From positions 1-48,388 of the forward strand of contig DYML01000003.1 of NCBI GenBank assembly GCA_020721605.1: a stretch of 48,388 nt of DNA, in the 5' to 3' direction. This DNA comes from Anaerolinea thermophila. GTDB taxonomy: Bacteria > Chloroflexota > Anaerolineae > Anaerolineales > Villigracilaceae. Positions 1 through 8,565 of this stretch are shown here, piece by piece (within the stretch, counting starts at the first letter, position 1; each line of letters begins with the position of its first letter). The position numbers and the translations under genes were made by a program. The notes beneath the pieces were generated by a model, which was not told the origin of the DNA, made no database searches, and saw only the letters and a list, made by a program, of their open reading frames with translations.

Positions 1-1
1 C

Positions 2-3000
2 ATGAGTCAGTTTGTAGCGGCGGGGGGAATCCGCCCGGTGCAGGCTGAAAGCAAGAATGCAGAAAAAGCAATTGTGCAAAAAGCCTATTCAGATGGAAAG
101 TATAACGACACACACGAGGCTTGGCTTTACGCAGGAAAATGGAGCATAGCCAAGTCTTTGCGCAACTATCAAAGACAAACGCATATTTCAAACACAGTTG
201 GCGATCATGCAAGTTTTCTAATGAAGGGTACAAACTTCTCGCTAATTTACACGATTGCGTCTAAAAAAGGAAAACTGGATATTTTTATAGACGGAGCAAA
301 AGTAAACACACTTAACCAATCTGGCGCGAGAACAAAATATATGCAAAAATGGGACAGCCCAGCGCTTGTGAATGGCGAACATCTCATTAAATTTGCACAC
401 ACAGGCGCTGGAACTGTGGATGTGGACGGTCTTGTGGTAAAAACCAACAGTGAGCCAACTTTGCCAGCCCCTATCCTGCCCAGCCCAAGCGCAACCAGTG
501 TAGAAACGGCAACGCCCATTGTGATTCCGCCCAGCCCAACGCCAAGCATGGAACCCACTTTAGCGCCCACCCAGATTTTTATAACCAATTATTTTGTTTC
601 GCCAAATGGCGACAATGCCAACCCAGGCACGCAAGAGCAGCCCATGCAAAGCATTCAAGCGGCTGTCAATTTTGCACCTGCAGGAAGCACCATTACCGTG
701 CTGGCTGGGAATTACGCCGAAAGAGTATCTGTTTCCAAAACGCTTACGATACAGGCAGAGGGGCAGGCTGTAACCTACGGCTTTACCGTGACAGCCGATA
801 ATGTGACCCTGCGTGGATTTGAAGTATCAGAAACCACCGATGACCCAATTCAGGGCTGGGGAATTTACCTGCAAGGCAGCAACTGCACCCTTGAAAACAA
901 TTACATCCATGATGCCACACGCGGCGGACTTTTACTATTTACACAGCCTGGCGCCGAAACATTAACCGCCAACTGCGTTGTTCGCAACAACCGCTTCTAT
1001 CGCAATTCACAAGTTGGCATTGAAGTTAATGGGCGCAATCACCTTGTGGAAAATAACGAAATTTGGGGAACAATTCAACGCCACCCAAAGTGGATCAACC
1101 CGCCCGCCACTGTGGATGCGGATGGAATTCGTTTTTATGGCACAGGGCATATTTTTCGCAAAAACAATATTCACGACATTCTCTTTACAGTGCCAGAGAA
1201 TGTGAATCCATCCATTGACTGTTTTGAAACATTTGCAAACGCCCCGTATGAAGAGGCTGCAAACAGCATTCTTTTTGAGCAAAATCAATGCAACAATGCA
1301 CAGGTACAACCCAGCACAGGCAAAACTGGCAAAGGGTTTGTTCTTCGAGGAGCCAGCAACATTACAGTTCGCAACAATATTATTAAAGCCTACCTGGGAA
1401 TTTACGCCAACAACGCATCCAACATACTTACCATTCTCAACAACACTCTTGTTGGAGATTTAAACCTGCCGACCTCGTTTTATCCTGCTGGAATGGATTT
1501 TAAGGGGGTCGCATCCTCCATCGTTAAGAACAACATTTTCTACAACTTGCCCGGTCATATCATTTACAATCAAGATGAAACTTCCAAAACTGGCATGATG
1601 GGCGAAAAGAACTTAATGTTCCGTGCAGATGGCGCGTCCATGTGGACCACCAACACCTACTCGCACGCCAATGATCTGTGGGGAAGCAACCCGCTTTTTG
1701 TAAACGAAGCAGACTATCATTTGAGCGCTGGCTCTCCAGCAATAGATGCCGGCTTGGATGTTTCAATAGCCAATGACTATGACAACCAGTTACGCCCGCA
1801 AGGCTTGGGATATGACATTGGCGCACTGGAATCCAACAATACGAGCCTGCCGCCCGCTACCGTTGTCGTTACGCAAACGGTTGAGCCTGCTCCAAGCCAA
1901 ACACTAACCCCAACCAGCCTGCCGCCAAGTGCCACGCCAGTTCCAACAAGCACCAGCCTGCCGCCAACCGCTACGCCGCTTCCAACAAACACCAGTCTGC
2001 CGCCCGTATCTTCCTCTGAATATTTTGTGGCAGCAAGCGGAAATGATTCGAACCCTGGCACATTAGCACAGCCCTGGCGCACAATTCAAAAAGCCGCCAA
2101 TACAGCGCCCACCGGAGGGGTGGTAAATGTAATTGCAGGAACCTATTTGGAGCGGGTAACAATCTCGCGCTCATTAATCTTTCAGGCACAGGGGCAGGTA
2201 ATTACGCATGGATTTACGATCAAGTCTGACGGGGTTACAGTGCGCGGATTTGAAATTACAGACACAGCAGATGAAAGCACTGCCGGATGGGGCATTTATG
2301 TACAAGGCAGCAACTGTCTACTGGAAAATAATTATATTCACTACGCCACGCGCGGCGGCATTATTTTATATGCGCAGCCAGGCAGCGAAGCCCTAACCTC
2401 TAATTGTGTAGTACGCAATAACCGCCTTTATCACAATGCACTGGTTGGCATTGAGGTACGCGGGCGGAATCATTTGATTGAAAATAACGAAGTTTGGGCA
2501 ACCATTCAATTTCACCCGCGCTGGATCAACCAGCCAGCCTCTTGGGCAGATGCAGACGGAATGCACTTTCATGGCTCAGGGCATGTCTTCCGAGGAAACT
2601 ACATTCACGATATTCTGTTTACACAACCAGAAAACCCAACAACACACACCGATTGTTTCCAAACTTTTAATGCTCCGCCCCTGCAAGAAGCAGCCAACAA
2701 CATTTTATTTGAAAACAATAGATGTGATAACGCCCAAATACAAACCAGCGGCGAAGTTGGCAAAGGCTTTATGATGCAGGCAGCCACCAACATTACAATT
2801 CAAAACAATATCATCAAGGCGTATGCAGGCATTAATGCCAACAGCGGATGCAACGGCATAACAGTCTTAAATAATACCTTTGTCAGCAACCCCGCTTTAT
2901 CCACCTCCTCCTCACCGGTGGGAATAGATTTCACCAATGTCGCGGCTTCGATGGTGAAGAACAATATCTTTTACAACATGCCAGGGCATAACATCTACCT

Positions 3001-3277
3001 GCAAGATGCAATTTCAAAAAATGGAATGAACAGCGGTCAAAACTTAATGTATCGTGACGATGGCAAGGCGCTCTGGTCAACCAACACCTACTCACATCTA
3101 AACGATCTATGGGACGTAAACCCGCTTTTTGTAAGTGCAACCGATTATCATTTGCAGGCGAATTCACCGGCAATTAACGCGGGCGCAGTGGTGCCCGTTA
3201 CCCGTGACTTGAGCGGAAATCCACGCCCTTCAGGCACAGGGTATGACATTGGAGCATTTGAATTTCCCAACCCATAG
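2..3277 (+). CDS. Two-module parallel beta-helix surface protein, 5' partial
   Basis: Likely secreted polysaccharide-binding or -degrading protein; substrate unknown. The reading frame is open to the window edge and the first in-frame ATG gives no signal peptide, so the true start probably lies upstream. Residues about 1-145 look like a jelly-roll carbohydrate-binding domain (GTNFSLIYTIASKKGKLDIFIDG). Then come a Pro/Thr/Ser linker, a DUF1565-type beta-helix module (about 195-615, opening YFVSPNGDNANPGT), a second linker with 39-nt repeats, and a second beta-helix module (about 672-1091, opening YFVAASGNDSNPGT). Both modules carry NNEIW/NNEVW, a DADG motif and an IHDILFT motif, so they arose by internal duplication. 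NosD, pectate-lyase and alginate-epimerase families share this fold, but the catalytic activity cannot be assigned. The next plus-strand gene is a single-module paralogue. Confidence 0.85.
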   Translation: MSQFVAAGGIRPVQAESKNAEKAIVQKAYSDGKYNDTHEAWLYAGKWSIAKSLRNYQRQTHISNTVGDHASFLMKGTNFSLIYTIASKKGKLDIFIDGAKVNTLNQSGARTKYMQKWDSPALVNGEHLIKFAHTGAGTVDVDGLVVKTNSEPTLPAPILPSPSATSVETATPIVIPPSPTPSMEPTLAPTQIFITNYFVSPNGDNANPGTQEQPMQSIQAAVNFAPAGSTITVLAGNYAERVSVSKTLTIQAEGQAVTYGFTVTADNVTLRGFEVSETTDDPIQGWGIYLQGSNCTLENNYIHDATRGGLLLFTQPGAETLTANCVVRNNRFYRNSQVGIEVNGRNHLVENNEIWGTIQRHPKWINPPATVDADGIRFYGTGHIFRKNNIHDILFTVPENVNPSIDCFETFANAPYEEAANSILFEQNQCNNAQVQPSTGKTGKGFVLRGASNITVRNNIIKAYLGIYANNASNILTILNNTLVGDLNLPTSFYPAGMDFKGVASSIVKNNIFYNLPGHIIYNQDETSKTGMMGEKNLMFRADGASMWTTNTYSHANDLWGSNPLFVNEADYHLSAGSPAIDAGLDVSIANDYDNQLRPQGLGYDIGALESNNTSLPPATVVVTQTVEPAPSQTLTPTSLPPSATPVPTSTSLPPTATPLPTNTSLPPVSSSEYFVAASGNDSNPGTLAQPWRTIQKAANTAPTGGVVNVIAGTYLERVTISRSLIFQAQGQVITHGFTIKSDGVTVRGFEITDTADESTAGWGIYVQGSNCLLENNYIHYATRGGIILYAQPGSEALTSNCVVRNNRLYHNALVGIEVRGRNHLIENNEVWATIQFHPRWINQPASWADADGMHFHGSGHVFRGNYIHDILFTQPENPTTHTDCFQTFNAPPLQEAANNILFENNRCDNAQIQTSGEVGKGFMMQAATNITIQNNIIKAYAGINANSGCNGITVLNNTFVSNPALSTSSSPVGIDFTNVAASMVKNNIFYNMPGHNIYLQDAISKNGMNSGQNLMYRDDGKALWSTNTYSHLNDLWDVNPLFVSATDYHLQANSPAINAGAVVPVTRDLSGNPRPSGTGYDIGAFEFPNP
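1913..2005 (+). repeat. 39-nt in-frame tandem repeat in Pro/Thr linker
   Basis: About 2.4 copies of a 13-codon unit (1913-1951, 1952-1990, partial 1991-2005) encode TSLPP.ATP.PT. linker sequence between the two beta-helix modules. Such low-complexity linkers typically space domains of extracellular proteins and change in length by slippage. Confidence 0.85.
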
Positions 3278-3279
3278 CC

Positions 3280-3429
3280 CCTAACTCGGACAAGCCGAAA
3301 CCAAAAAGGATTCAACCACAAAGGCAACAAAGGAACACAAAGGAAAACCTAAAAAAACCTTCGTGACCCTTTGTGACCCTTCGTGGTTAAAAAATTCTTG
3401 TACAAAAAGCAAGCATTTAACTTCTAAGT
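3280..3429. repeat. Dispersed palindromic repeat, copy A (about 150 bp)
   Basis: Begins three bases after the stop of the preceding gene with CTAACTCGGACAAGCCGAAA, continues into a long imperfect palindrome (AACCACAAAGG... to ...CCTTCGTGGTT, arms about 30 bp), and ends with AAGCAAGCATTTAACTTC. The same modules in the same order and orientation occur at 40141-40294. The arms are built of CACAAAGG/CCTTCGTG units. No coding capacity is credible; the ORF reported here on the minus strand is a by-product of the palindrome. Confidence 0.85.
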
Positions 3430-3470
3430 CCCTAAAGTCTGCGCCTAACGAGACTAAATTTAATACTGGC

Positions 3471-3513
3471 AAAAAATAGCAGGGCGGACGAACAGTTTGC
3501 CCTGCTATTTTTT
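3471..3513. terminator. Bidirectional Rho-independent terminator
   Basis: A perfect 15-bp stem (AAAAAATAGCAGGGC / GCCCTGCTATTTTTT) with a 13-nt loop. It has A and T tracts at the ends of the arms, so it can terminate transcription in either direction. It lies between the two beta-helix genes, so the second gene likely has its own promoter in 3514-3605; I did not find a convincing one. Confidence 0.85.
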
Positions 3514-3605
3514 ACGTCAGAACAATTACAAAAAAGCCCGAAAAATTCTTGGCTAACGCAAGAGTGGGGTAAAATTTTAGAAACGAGTTTAAACAGCGCA
3601 TCCAA

Positions 3606-5069
3606 ATGGTGATCAAAATGAATAAATTGTCTGCGGAACCACAGCCAAAATTCCCATCCCTGCTAATTTTTATGTGGGCTGGATTATTATTTTTGACCAG
3701 CCTCTCTTGCAATGTATTAAACATTCCAACGACAACAACAGTCACGCCGCCCCCATCTCCAACGCCGAGTCAAATTCCCCCAACACCCGACTGGGTAAGA
3801 GACTATTTTATCAATTCCCAAACAGGGTCAGATGCAAACCCAGGAACGCAGAGCCAGCCTTTGAAGACCATTCAAAAAGCAGCCAGCATGGCAACCGCAG
3901 GAGATACTGTTATCGTTCAGGCGGGAAACTACCCAGAGCGCGTCACCATTAAACAGTCAGGCAGAAGTGGAGAACCGATCACATTTCGCGCAGAAGGAAC
4001 AGTTCGCATGTATGGCTTTACTGTCTTAGCCAGCCAGATTGTCATTCAAGGATTTGACATCAGCAACACGCCAGATGATTCGCGGCATGGGTGGGGAATT
4101 TATGTAAATGGCAGTAACTGCATCATTGCAGACAATTACATCCACAATGCCACCTGGGGTGGCATTCTTTTGTTTACCAAAGCCAATCAATACACCGAGA
4201 TTGAAAACTGCATTGTGCGTAACAATCGCCTTGAGCGCAACGCCCAGGTAGGCATTGACATACGCGGAAGAAACCACCTGATCGAAAATAATGAAATCTG
4301 GATGACCATTCAACATCACCCGGCAATAAAGACTGCGCCAAGTTGGGCAGATGCAGACGGAATTCACTTTCATGGCTCAGGACATATTGTGCGGGGAAAT
4401 TACATTCACGATATTCTTTATACCCTTCCTGAAAACATTAATCCCCACATAGATTGCTTTCAAACATTTTTTAGCCCACCATATCAGGAAGCGGCAAGCC
4501 ACATTCTACTGGAAAGAAACAGGTGCGAGAATGCACAAAACCAAATTACAGGCGAGGTCGGCAAGGGTTTTATGATTGAAAACGCAAGCAGCCTGACAAT
4601 TCAAAACAACCTTGTCCACGCCTATACAGGAATCAATGCTTCCAACTCCAGCCGCCTGGAAATAATCAACAACACCTTCACAAGCAGTTTAACCCTGCCC
4701 GTAGAATTTTACCCAGTCGGCGTGGCGCTGGAAAACACCTCAAACGCCGTCATCCAAAACAATATTTTTTTCGACCTGCCAGGGCATATCCTTTACCTAA
4801 TTAATGCGCCCCATTTAAATACGGCAAAAAACCTAACCTACCGCAGTGATGGAAATTCGGTTTGGGTTACAAATACCTATACGCCGCTCAATGATCTTTG
4901 GGAAGTTAACCCATTATTGGATACTGCAACGGGCTATCGCCTTCAACCTCAGTCACCCGCAATTGACGCTGGCGTACTCACCGCAGTCAAAAACGATTTT
5001 GATGGCATTCTACGCCCGCAAGGGGCAGCCTGCGACATCGGCGCTTATGAATATCTGCCAAAGAATTAA
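3606..5069 (+). CDS. Single-module parallel beta-helix lipoprotein
   Basis: Predicted exported lipoprotein paralogous to the modules of the preceding protein. After a short basic N-terminus there is a hydrophobic segment ending in a lipobox-like LTSLSC (residues about 20-35). A Pro/Thr linker (PPPSPTPSQIPPTP) follows, then one DUF1565/beta-helix module starting YFINSQTGSDANPGT. The conserved DADGIHFHG, IHDILYT and DCFQTF motifs match the two modules upstream. Start is ATG 3606 or the in-frame ATG 3618; neither has a clear Shine-Dalgarno. The stop lies one base from the end of the convergent deacetylase gene, so no terminator separates them. A carbohydrate-active role fits the neighbouring EPS operon, but the enzymatic activity is unproven. 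Confidence 0.8.
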   Translation: MVIKMNKLSAEPQPKFPSLLIFMWAGLLFLTSLSCNVLNIPTTTTVTPPPSPTPSQIPPTPDWVRDYFINSQTGSDANPGTQSQPLKTIQKAASMATAGDTVIVQAGNYPERVTIKQSGRSGEPITFRAEGTVRMYGFTVLASQIVIQGFDISNTPDDSRHGWGIYVNGSNCIIADNYIHNATWGGILLFTKANQYTEIENCIVRNNRLERNAQVGIDIRGRNHLIENNEIWMTIQHHPAIKTAPSWADADGIHFHGSGHIVRGNYIHDILYTLPENINPHIDCFQTFFSPPYQEAASHILLERNRCENAQNQITGEVGKGFMIENASSLTIQNNLVHAYTGINASNSSRLEIINNTFTSSLTLPVEFYPVGVALENTSNAVIQNNIFFDLPGHILYLINAPHLNTAKNLTYRSDGNSVWVTNTYTPLNDLWEVNPLLDTATGYRLQPQSPAIDAGVLTAVKNDFDGILRPQGAACDIGAYEYLPKN

Positions 5070-5070
5070 G

Positions 5071-6267
5071 TCAGGCATCTAAAGACTCAAATTTCAGTTC
5101 TGCGCCGCACAAAGAAACTTTGCACAACTCCGAAATTTGAGCGCGCTGCCGCCACCACTGCGCCACATCACGAGGGAGCGCGTGCCAATAGTTGGTTTCG
5201 CTTTTCATTGCCGCCAAAAAATCGGCATAAATTTTAAATGCAGCAGGGTCTTTGAGATAATCGGGGTGCGAATTGACCAGCGCCAATCCATGATATTTTT
5301 TTAGAAATTGAATTTTATTTAACCACAATTGCGGCGTTTTCTCTGCCAAAATGGCGGTCAGGGTGTAATCTTGCGCCAGAGTATAGGGCAACTCGATAAA
5401 ATGTCCCAGAAAAAACGGCCAAACGGACATAGCGCCGCCAGGAATGGGCTCGTAGGGATCGGTGTCAAAAAAAGATAGGTCGTAATCTATGTTTAGAGTT
5501 TGCATCCATTCTGGCTGACGATGCGTGAGCGGTGCGCGAAACCCAACAGCCGACCATTGCTTAAGATATTGATTGGTACGCGCCGCGCGCCGCGAAAATT
5601 GAGCCTGCGAATCAAACAACCGTCCATCATGGTGCAAACCGTGAACGCCAATCTCAAAACCGCGCTGACGTAAATTTTCCATCAATGTAAAATTCAGCGA
5701 ATAACGCTCTGGGACAAAATTGAATGAGGAGCGAAACCCCATGCTTTGTTCCAGATCGGCAACTGCGGTAACAAAGCCCTGCCCTAACCCGGTTTCCACA
5801 TCGTGCGTCAAGACAAATGCAAATTGATTTTGCCCGCGCCAAAAATTCTTAATGACCATTGAATTGCGCCCGGTGATTAATAAAATCTCACGCAGCACGC
5901 CCCAAAGAAAAGCGCAGTAACGCTCGTCTACGGGGAAAAAATTTTGCTGCGCACTGCCCGCATCCGATTTATATATTTTTCGCAGTTCGCGGGCAATTGG
6001 GCGCGGAATAAGAGGCTTAAGGCGATAATAAAGTTTCTTTATCATCCCCAGTTGCCAATGGGATGCGCCAAAACGCCCCTCACCCAGCGTCAGCGCCAAA
6101 ATGAGATCAATATTTGGCGGGGCTTCGGGAATGTTAAGCGCAGGCAGCGCCCGAACAATTGCCTGCTGCCATTCTTCGGATGAGACCGCTTCCTGACAGA
6201 GCCAAAAGTTGGCGGGGGTATTTAAACTCCAAAGACTTGCAGCGGGTTGAGCCTCTATATTTTTCAT
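5071..6267 (-). CDS. Polysaccharide deacetylase (NodB-type) family protein
   Basis: 398 aa, the last gene of the EPS operon. The central region carries the NodB fold: FAFVLTHDVETG supplies the first Asp pair, and FEIGVHGLHHDGRLF has the His-x3-His-type metal-binding segment. The later GFRAPLTHR matches the RxP motif and IELPYTLAQDYT follows. Family members remove N- or O-acetyl groups from sugar polymers or lipid-linked sugars. No signal peptide is visible, which favours a cytoplasmic substrate such as a lipid-linked or nucleotide-linked intermediate. The N-terminal 140 residues are not recognised. It follows the radical SAM gene by 15 bp. Fold assignment is firm; the substrate is unknown. 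Confidence 0.8.
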   Translation of the reverse strand: MKNIEAQPAASLWSLNTPANFWLCQEAVSSEEWQQAIVRALPALNIPEAPPNIDLILALTLGEGRFGASHWQLGMIKKLYYRLKPLIPRPIARELRKIYKSDAGSAQQNFFPVDERYCAFLWGVLREILLITGRNSMVIKNFWRGQNQFAFVLTHDVETGLGQGFVTAVADLEQSMGFRSSFNFVPERYSLNFTLMENLRQRGFEIGVHGLHHDGRLFDSQAQFSRRAARTNQYLKQWSAVGFRAPLTHRQPEWMQTLNIDYDLSFFDTDPYEPIPGGAMSVWPFFLGHFIELPYTLAQDYTLTAILAEKTPQLWLNKIQFLKKYHGLALVNSHPDYLKDPAAFKIYADFLAAMKSETNYWHALPRDVAQWWRQRAQISELCKVSLCGAELKFESLDA

Positions 6268-6282
6268 GTTTTTTATGGGAAG

Positions 6283-7521
6283 TTAAGAAACCTGATAGGC
6301 AATATCCATATCTTCCAAGGCTTTTGCCACACGGCGAAGTCTTTGATTTATAACTTTATGTGGAACTTTATCACTCAACGTTGAAGCGGGTGTGCGGGGC
6401 GCATCGTAATAAATAAAAATATCCACCATCTTAAAATAAGCCTTGCGAATCAAGTCAATGGTTTTTTCGACATCTTCTTCTTTTTCTCCAGGAAATCCGA
6501 GGATGATGTCGGTTGTTAAATTCAAATTGGGAAATTCATCTTTTAGCCAGATGAGTAATTCAGCAACCTTTGAATGATTGCTATACCGATGCATGGATTT
6601 AAGGATTCGATCACTGCCAGATTGCACAGGAAAATGAATGCCGCTAATTTTTCCTGTTTGCAAAATAACGGCAAAGTCGTGTCGGTATTTCAGCAAAAAA
6701 GAAGGGGAAAGATTCCAGATTTGGATGCTGTAATCTTCCTGTGCTTCTAAAAATAAGTTGATAAGGTCGGGGAATGTGCTGCCAATATCGGCGCCGTAAG
6801 CGCCCACATTATCTGCAATGATTTCAAATTTTTTATATCCACTACTCAAACCTTTCATAAATTCAGCGTGGCAAATTTCCAGCGGCTTGCTGTGAAATCT
6901 GCCCACCGCCGAGCGAATACCGCAATAAGAGCAGTTTCTATCGCAGCCCCAGGATATTCTAATTGGGAATACTTCTGCCGCTGTGCTTTGACGGTTATAT
7001 AAATTTTTGACAAAACCTGGAAGTTTTTTAGTAATAATGTATTTAAAAGAAAGGTTTTTAACCGACTGAAACTTGCCAGACATGGCTTGAATAAAGTCAT
7101 AATCAAATATTTTTCTATAGGTCGGGTAGTAAGCATTTGCGTCCTCAAGGTCTGCAAACTTAAATCGCATAGTTGGAAAGTACGCATCAATCGTGGAAAG
7201 ATCGGAGGTGGGAATACTTTTGCCATCGTGCGCAAGTTCCAGTCGCTGCTTGTTAATTCCGGGCAGGCAGCCGCAAACAATCAAGTCGCCTTGAAATTTC
7301 TTCAGATCAGATACCCGGCAGATTGATTCGTTTTCTCTATTCAGTGAAACGGCACAGGTGACCAACAAAATTATGTCTGCGGTTTCAGGGCTGTTTACCA
7401 TTTCGTAACCATTAATTTCAAAATAATTTTGTAGTTTTTGGGCGTCAAGTTTTCTTCGGTTGCAAGAAAAATATGTTGCTTCAACAAATACTTTTCGAAT
7501 GTGGTTGGGTAATGTGTTCAT
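6283..7521 (-). CDS. MiaB-like radical SAM protein lacking TRAM domain
   Basis: 412 aa. The ORF track begins at an upstream GTG, but ATG 7521 is preferred. It has an AGGGATG-like ribosome site and lies just after the upstream methyltransferase stop, whereas the GTG would overlap that gene. The N-terminal UPF0004-like domain keeps three Cys at about 20, 56 and 85 (YFSCNRRK, VTCAV, CGCLPG), spaced as in methylthiotransferases that bind an auxiliary 4Fe-4S cluster. The radical SAM motif CDRNCSYC is at about 193-200, and GFPGEKEEDV lies further on. The protein ends at LEDMDIAYQVS, where MiaB/RimO/MtaB continue into a TRAM RNA/protein-binding domain; that domain is absent. Position among EPS tailoring genes suggests a substrate other than tRNA. 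Confidence 0.8.
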   Translation of the reverse strand: MNTLPNHIRKVFVEATYFSCNRRKLDAQKLQNYFEINGYEMVNSPETADIILLVTCAVSLNRENESICRVSDLKKFQGDLIVCGCLPGINKQRLELAHDGKSIPTSDLSTIDAYFPTMRFKFADLEDANAYYPTYRKIFDYDFIQAMSGKFQSVKNLSFKYIITKKLPGFVKNLYNRQSTAAEVFPIRISWGCDRNCSYCGIRSAVGRFHSKPLEICHAEFMKGLSSGYKKFEIIADNVGAYGADIGSTFPDLINLFLEAQEDYSIQIWNLSPSFLLKYRHDFAVILQTGKISGIHFPVQSGSDRILKSMHRYSNHSKVAELLIWLKDEFPNLNLTTDIILGFPGEKEEDVEKTIDLIRKAYFKMVDIFIYYDAPRTPASTLSDKVPHKVINQRLRRVAKALEDMDIAYQVS

Positions 7522-7541
7522 TGGGCATCCCTGATTTTTAC

Positions 7542-8489
7542 TTAATCCAAATTGGAATGGGCAGGTTGGGCATCCACCCGCATATCTATAATGCCATTTA
7601 CCATTGGGTATTCCCTTTGACAAGTTGCACACAAAAAACCCAACTTGGTTTGAATCAACCCCGAATTACAAATCGGACAGATCAACAATTCTTCAATTTT
7701 GGAAACCGCCCGAAGCGGGTCTTTCTTTTGAGTAACTCCTTTAAAGAAAACCCAGGGTGCGGCAAAATATTTACCAAGGAGCGGCGCAAAGCGAACTCCC
7801 GCAGGAACAAGGCTGGAAAAGCCAGCCAGGGAACTTGTTTTTCTTGCAATTCTATCGAAAATACCTGCGCCGCGATATTGGGAGATTTTGAATCCAGACT
7901 CAGTCAATAGCCGCAAGACATCCGTGGGGTGGTGATGAAAAAAATTAGGCTCGTCTGTCAGCGGTTTTAACGCAAATGGGTTGGGAGAAGTGGGATGCAG
8001 CAAAAATCGAATCATGCGGTAAATGTTGCGCTTATTGCTGTAATTCATAACCAAATTTCCATTGCCGCACAAAATCCTTTCGGCATTTTTGAGGCAGGCA
8101 CGAGAATCATTAAGATGATGAAATACCCGAATCATTAGCACGGTATCAAAGGCAGATGAGCAAAAAGGCAGTTGGTTTATATCGCCCAACACATAAAACG
8201 CTTTTCCGCGCGTAGTGCGCTGGGCGGCTTGTAAAAGTGACCGCGACCCGTCAAACATGACTTTGGTTTCAAAACGATCAAGATAGCAATCAGATAATCT
8301 GCCATAGCCGCACCCAAGATCAATCAGGCGGCTGCCGCGAGCAGGCAAAAGTTCATTGACAATGGCATGTTCCAGTTTATCCAATTTACGTTTGTCCACA
8401 CTTTTCCAATATTCGTCATAATCAACGCCTTCATAGATGTCGTAGGCATTTGGTATATGTCTGGCGGGGACTCCAATTTCATCTTCCAT
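7542..8489 (-). CDS. Class I SAM methyltransferase with C-terminal zinc-ribbon
   Basis: 315 aa. The methyltransferase domain occupies about 40-200: motif I LIDLGCGYGRLSD, an acidic residue after it (VMFDGS), LGDINQLPF, and FDTVLMIRVFHHLND. The C-terminus carries a Trm112-like zinc ribbon (LLICPICNSG... LCATCQREYP, two CxxC pairs) ending in an NGIIDM-type motif. In many related proteins this ribbon sits at the N-terminus. A GGAGG lies 9 nt before ATG 8489. The gene is in the tailoring part of the EPS operon, so O- or N-methylation of a sugar or lipid-linked intermediate is a reasonable inference. The acceptor is unknown. Confidence 0.8.
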   Translation of the reverse strand: MEDEIGVPARHIPNAYDIYEGVDYDEYWKSVDKRKLDKLEHAIVNELLPARGSRLIDLGCGYGRLSDCYLDRFETKVMFDGSRSLLQAAQRTTRGKAFYVLGDINQLPFCSSAFDTVLMIRVFHHLNDSRACLKNAERILCGNGNLVMNYSNKRNIYRMIRFLLHPTSPNPFALKPLTDEPNFFHHHPTDVLRLLTESGFKISQYRGAGIFDRIARKTSSLAGFSSLVPAGVRFAPLLGKYFAAPWVFFKGVTQKKDPLRAVSKIEELLICPICNSGLIQTKLGFLCATCQREYPMVNGIIDMRVDAQPAHSNLD

Positions 8490-8565
8490 TATAAAAATCC
8501 TCCAATTTAAATTAGGGTCGGTTGGTCAAAGACGGCATCATTATCAACAAATCTGGGCGCGCAAA

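Noticed and set aside
7522-7632. N-terminal extension of the radical SAM ORF containing CPTC
   Set aside because: It overlaps the end of the methyltransferase gene in another frame, and the internal ATG has the ribosome site.
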